Source: Saccoglossus kowalevskii
Taxonomy: Eukaryota > Hemichordata > Enteropneusta > Harrimaniidae
Direction: 5' to 3'
Length of the DNA: 10,085 bases
NCBI RefSeq assembly: GCF_000003605.2
Contig: NW_003119933.1
Coordinates: 10,844-20,928, forward strand
In this document: in pieces, positions 9,829 to 10,085 of the stretch
Layout of the letters: every line of letters starts with the position of its first letter
Numbering within the stretch: the stretch's first letter is position 1
Translations under genes and position numbers: made by a program
Notes under the pieces: model-generated
Told to the model about the DNA's origin: nothing
What the model saw: only the letters and a program-made list of their open reading frames with translations
Database searches by the model: none

Positions 9829-9980
9829 CGTTCCTTTTCAAACATCCTACCTTTCACAAATACACTTTGACAGTGATGTTAATATTCTCTGACTGACTGG
9901 TGGACAGTTACACCAAAAAATATACAAAATCTCAAGCTTGATATGAACAACACACATTATGTTTTGTGATTTGTTTTTTG

Positions 9981-10085
9981 ACTTTGCATACAATGGGAGT
10001 CTTTGTGGTTAGTGCGTTTGTGTGTATATCTGTCTGTGTGTGTGGGTGTCAATTTGTTTCACTGATATCTCAGATATTTTTTAAA
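9981..10085 (+). repeat. Head of a second composite-repeat copy, cut by the window end
   Basis: CTTTGCATACAATGGGAGTC, GGTTAGTG, a GTGTGT-rich stretch and TTTCACTGATATCTCAGATA align in order with the head at 2711-2780. The GT-rich part is expanded relative to the other copy. It has the same orientation, and the tandem units would be expected beyond the window. Confidence 0.7.

Overview
This window looks like the inside of an animal gene. It is AT-rich DNA with three short, correctly spliced coding exons set in very large introns, surrounded by degenerate non-autonomous mobile elements. There is no prokaryotic organisation: no operon-like ORFs, no ribosome-binding sites, and no long ORF outside the exons. 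The three exons join in frame (86 + 141 + 151 nt = 126 codons) into the middle of a kinase domain. Its signature residues ([46 protein letters not shown]) identify it as a BRSK/SAD-family kinase, a member of the AMPK-related family. The repeat content, the overuse of the octamer TACATGTA and the protein sequence suggest a marine invertebrate such as a hemichordate, cephalochordate or mollusc. The species cannot be settled from the sequence alone.

Layout: 1-3706 is the 3' part of a long upstream intron. It contains a diverged direct repeat at the start, a 208-nt TA-flanked MITE (418-625), a possible tRNA-like SINE head near 2211-2302, a composite repeat with internal tandem units (2711-3390), and a second MITE type (3483-3631). 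Exon A is at 3707-3792 and a 171-nt intron follows. Exon B is at 3964-4104. A 4021-nt intron (4105-8125) then holds a second 208-nt MITE only 33 nt from the splice donor, a region with repeated AGGCGTCA motifs (4710-5470), an old reverse-oriented MITE copy (about 6715-6900), and a nested structure in which a reverse MITE copy (7719-7913) has split a copy of the second MITE type. Exon C is at 8126-8276. The rest (8277-10085) is the next intron, with a TG microsatellite, A/T-rich diverged repeats, a palindromic element, and the start of another copy of the composite repeat at the window edge.

The exons encode the alpha-C helix through the activation segment. The ATP-binding glycine loop and VAIK lysine must lie upstream of the window. 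The rest of the C-lobe, the UBA domain and the KA1-like C-terminus must lie downstream. I found no previously undescribed gene system. The most informative non-gene content is the MITE family, with target-site duplications, inverted termini, a datable nesting event and an orientation pattern that brackets two exons.
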